From contig UQPI01000051.1 of NCBI GenBank assembly GCA_900542945.1, forward strand, positions 1 to 15,336: a stretch of 15,336 nucleotides of DNA, read 5' to 3'. Source of the DNA: an uncultured Collinsella sp. (GTDB lineage Bacteria > Actinomycetota > Coriobacteriia > Coriobacteriales > Coriobacteriaceae). A program made the translations under genes and the position numbers. The notes beneath the pieces are model-generated. The model ran no database searches. It was not told the origin of the DNA and saw only the letters and a program-made list of their open reading frames with translations. Below are positions 13,771 through 15,336 of this stretch, piece after piece (positions within the stretch are counted from its first letter, which is position 1; each line of letters starts with the position of its first letter).

Positions 13771-14495
13771 CAGTACGCACCCCACGGCAGGAGTTTGTCC
13801 CCGAGCCTCACGATCCGGTCGTACAGCACGGTATGGCGTTCGTCCGGGTTGCCGTCTCGGTGAAAATGGCCGTAATACCAATGTTTATAGTCCAGGCGGT
13901 CCTCGAGCTCGTCGAGGAATTCGGTCAGCCGGTCCACATCAGGGCGCTCCCAGCCTGGGTCCGGGTAGAGCGTCGGCGAGAGCATGCGCGTCGAGCAGGT
14001 ATGGGTGATGACGCAGTCGACCTTCCAGCCGACTTCGTCGAGCTTTGTCCGTGCGGTATCGAAATCGCGCTCGTCCGGGAGCTCCTGAGGCCACCAGCTG
14101 GAATAGGGCACGCGGTATTCCCTGTCCACGCTCGTGGCACCGCCCATGGTGAAGACCGTCGAGCCGTCGAGCTCGAAGACCTCCCCGCGCATGAGGCGGC
14201 GGATAGACGAAGTATCCGACAGGCGCTGCGTCAGCCCGCCGTGCCACGGTTCCATGGGGCGTTCCTCCCAGTGGTCGAAGCGCTCGTGGTTGCCGTCGAC
14301 GAACAGTACCGTGTAGGGGCGCGACTCCAGCCAGGCGATGTCGGCGCATTCCTCGGCGGAGAAGTCCCACGGAAAGCCAAAGTCACCGGCAACGATGAGG
14401 TAGTCGTCGCTGGTAAGACTGTCGCCGAGCTCCCAGTCGCGCAGCTTTTGCATGTCGAGCCCACCGTGGATGTCGCCCGTCACATAGACCGTCAT
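13770..14495 (-). CDS. Calcineurin-like metallophosphoesterase (second gene of operon)
   Basis: 241 residues, clearly a paralogue of the downstream gene. Shared blocks include VYVTGD(I/V)HG, VAGDFGF, FVDGNHE, LMRGEVF, TMGGA or AMGGA, SWWPxE, VGWxVD and a closing GHxHxD. Metal ligands: Asp8, His10, Asp38, Asn69, His70, His165, His210 and His212, all intact. It is a cytosolic hydrolase with unknown substrate. ATG 14495 overlaps the upstream stop by 4 nt (ATGA) and has GAGG about 8 nt before it. The frame extends to 14615 but that would overlap the upstream gene by over 120 nt. The tandem duplication with kept active sites suggests two related but distinct substrates, or a heteromeric pair. Confidence 0.92.
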   Translation of the reverse strand: MTVYVTGDIHGGLDMQKLRDWELGDSLTSDDYLIVAGDFGFPWDFSAEECADIAWLESRPYTVLFVDGNHERFDHWEERPMEPWHGGLTQRLSDTSSIRRLMRGEVFELDGSTVFTMGGATSVDREYRVPYSSWWPQELPDERDFDTARTKLDEVGWKVDCVITHTCSTRMLSPTLYPDPGWERPDVDRLTEFLDELEDRLDYKHWYYGHFHRDGNPDERHTVLYDRIVRLGDKLLPWGAY

Positions 14496-15130
14496 CGGAT
14501 CGCCTCTTCCCTCTTGTACGCCGCCAGCTCGCGCTCGACCTGCCTGTCGCCGGTCTCGTTGACCCACCAGGGCCATTTCACCCGGCCGCACGGCTCGTCG
14601 ACTCCGGCGAACCATTCCCTCAGCTCATCGAGGCTCACCGGGGAGTGCCCGTTGGCATCGCAACCGACGTCGTAGCGCAGAAGGCCCTGCTTGCGGTTGA
14701 ACTCGTTGTACGCGCCGCCGCTGCTGTGGATGTGCCCGTGGAGGTGCCACGATCCATGGTTCATGCCCTGCCAGTCGGCCATGGGGTAATGGCTCAGGAC
14801 GATCTTCTGCCCGTCGATCTTGAGCACGCAGATCGGCGGCTCCACGGTGAAGGTGCCCGTGACCGCCGGCTGGGTCCAGTCTTTGTCGTGGTTTCCCGGG
14901 ACGAGGTGGATGCGCCTGCAGGCGATCTGCTTGCGCAGCCCGTAAGCGTCCTGGGCGGTCATCTTGAATGAGAAATCCCCCAGGATGTAGAGCTCGTCGT
15001 CCACGGCAACCTTGCCGTTGATGTTGTCGACGATGGCGTCGTTCATCTGCCAAATCGTCTCCCACGGGCGGTCGGTGAACTTCAGCACGTTCTCATGCCC
15101 GAAGTGTGTATCGCTGGTAAACCAGATCAT
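14492..15130 (-). CDS. Metallophosphoesterase, COG4186-like (first gene of operon)
   Basis: 212 residues, a more distant family member than its two neighbours. Motifs: SDTHFGH (Asp7, His9), LGDFS (Asp52), PGNHD (Asn80, His81), SHYP (His114) and HGHIH (His133, His135). DTHFGH, GNHD and HYPM with a compact core resemble predicted phosphohydrolases of the COG4186 type. The C-terminal 40 residues are Trp- and charge-rich. ATG 15130 is chosen over a TTG at 15223 because AAGGAG lies 8 nt upstream and the protein then begins at the first strand of the fold. First gene of a three-gene minus-strand operon, behind a structured leader ending in a terminator-like hairpin. Soluble; substrate unknown. Confidence 0.9.
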   Translation of the reverse strand: MIWFTSDTHFGHENVLKFTDRPWETIWQMNDAIVDNINGKVAVDDELYILGDFSFKMTAQDAYGLRKQIACRRIHLVPGNHDKDWTQPAVTGTFTVEPPICVLKIDGQKIVLSHYPMADWQGMNHGSWHLHGHIHSSGGAYNEFNRKQGLLRYDVGCDANGHSPVSLDELREWFAGVDEPCGRVKWPWWVNETGDRQVERELAAYKREEAIR

Positions 15131-15152
15131 ATTTATGTCTCCTTCTGTCGCT

Positions 15153-15187
15153 AAAAAACGTTCTCCTTCGAGGTTAGGAGACGTTTT
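15153..15187 (-). terminator. Terminator-like hairpin in the leader of the phosphoesterase operon
   Basis: On the minus strand AAAACGTCTCC (15187-15177) pairs with GGAGAACGTTTT (15166-15155, one bulged base) and the 3' arm runs into six T. It ends 9 nt before the AAGGAG of the first gene. Either it ends a transcript from beyond the window, or it is an attenuator controlling this operon. Coordinates may be off by one base. Confidence 0.6.
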
Positions 15188-15194
15188 ATGAGCG

Positions 15195-15249
15195 ACATGA
15201 GGTGCATATCCCTCATGTTTCAAGCTCCAATCTGTCGGGTTTGCCCAAC
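15195..15249 (-). promoter_or_regulatory. Two further leader hairpins upstream of the attenuator-like stem
   Basis: On the minus strand a hairpin GTTGGG-CAAA-CCCGAC (15249-15234, one G-U pair) is followed by a perfect 8-bp hairpin ACATGAGG/CCTCATGT with an 8-nt loop (15218-15195). With the T-run hairpin after it this makes three stems in about 100 nt, like a riboswitch or protein-controlled leader. I recognise no known riboswitch class. Confidence 0.4.
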
Positions 15250-15336
15250 TAAAAGTTTACGCCCACGCGCCCACGCGCGAAGGTTGATTTCCGATCTCAG
15301 CCGAACACATTGAGCAAATAGGCCATTCCCGCAGTT
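15250..15336. other. No feature recognised at right edge
   Basis: No convincing reading frame on either strand. A short CCCACGCG repeat occurs twice in tandem near 15260. It may hold the promoter of the minus-strand operon, but no clear -35/-10 pair is visible. Confidence 0.5.

Noticed and set aside
13771..13881. N-terminal extension of the last phosphoesterase gene
   Set aside because: It would overlap the upstream gene by 111 nt and is Arg/Pro-rich; the coupled TGATG start fits better.
13833..14675. 280-codon plus-strand frame opposite the phosphoesterases
   Set aside because: Antisense shadow of two genes with complete metal-binding motifs.

Overview
The window looks like the chromosome of a high-GC Coriobacteriia bacterium, most likely Collinsella or a close relative. 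This is inferred from the actinobacterial FHA, PstP, RodA/PbpA and PknB gene order, the GC-rich codon use, and RodA and PbpA joined in one chain. No rRNA or other species marker is present.

Region 1 (1-7887) is a co-directional core operon for phospho-regulated cell-wall growth. It runs: partial FhaA-like FHA protein, FhaB-like membrane FHA protein, PP2C phosphatase PstP, a 956-residue RodA (SEDS glycosyltransferase) fused to a class B penicillin-binding protein, and a PknB-type kinase with four PASTA domains. It closes with a textbook 15-bp hairpin terminator. The kinase senses wall material, the phosphatase reverses it, the FHA proteins read phospho-threonine, and the fusion polymerises and cross-links peptidoglycan.

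Region 2 (7888-9662) is an integration hot spot. Two direct copies of a roughly 70-nt unit (the 3' end of a tRNA-Arg(CCU) gene plus its downstream hairpin, minus strand) flank an IS110-family element. The second copy keeps tRNA geometry from the anticodon loop to CCA and is read as the attachment-site remnant of the element to its right. The IS has about 280 nt of GC-rich, highly foldable non-coding DNA before its recombinase. That is the position and general shape of a bridge RNA.

Region 3 (9663-about 12300) is AT-richer, horizontally acquired DNA. It holds a tyrosine integrase, a small excisionase-like HTH protein, a small winged-helix protein and a complex hairpin or terminator.

Region 4 (about 12300-15336) returns to GC-rich codon use. 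It carries an orphan coiled-coil protein (+ strand), a long CTAG-rich palindrome, and a convergent minus-strand operon of three overlapping calcineurin-like metallophosphoesterase genes behind a structured, attenuator-like leader. The far end of the integrated element, where an intact tRNA-Arg would be expected, is not in the window, so whether region 4 is cargo or host DNA is open.

The best candidates for something new are the IS110 bridge RNA with its possible guide match, the tandem and inverted tRNA-Arg fragments, and the three-phosphoesterase operon with its leader.
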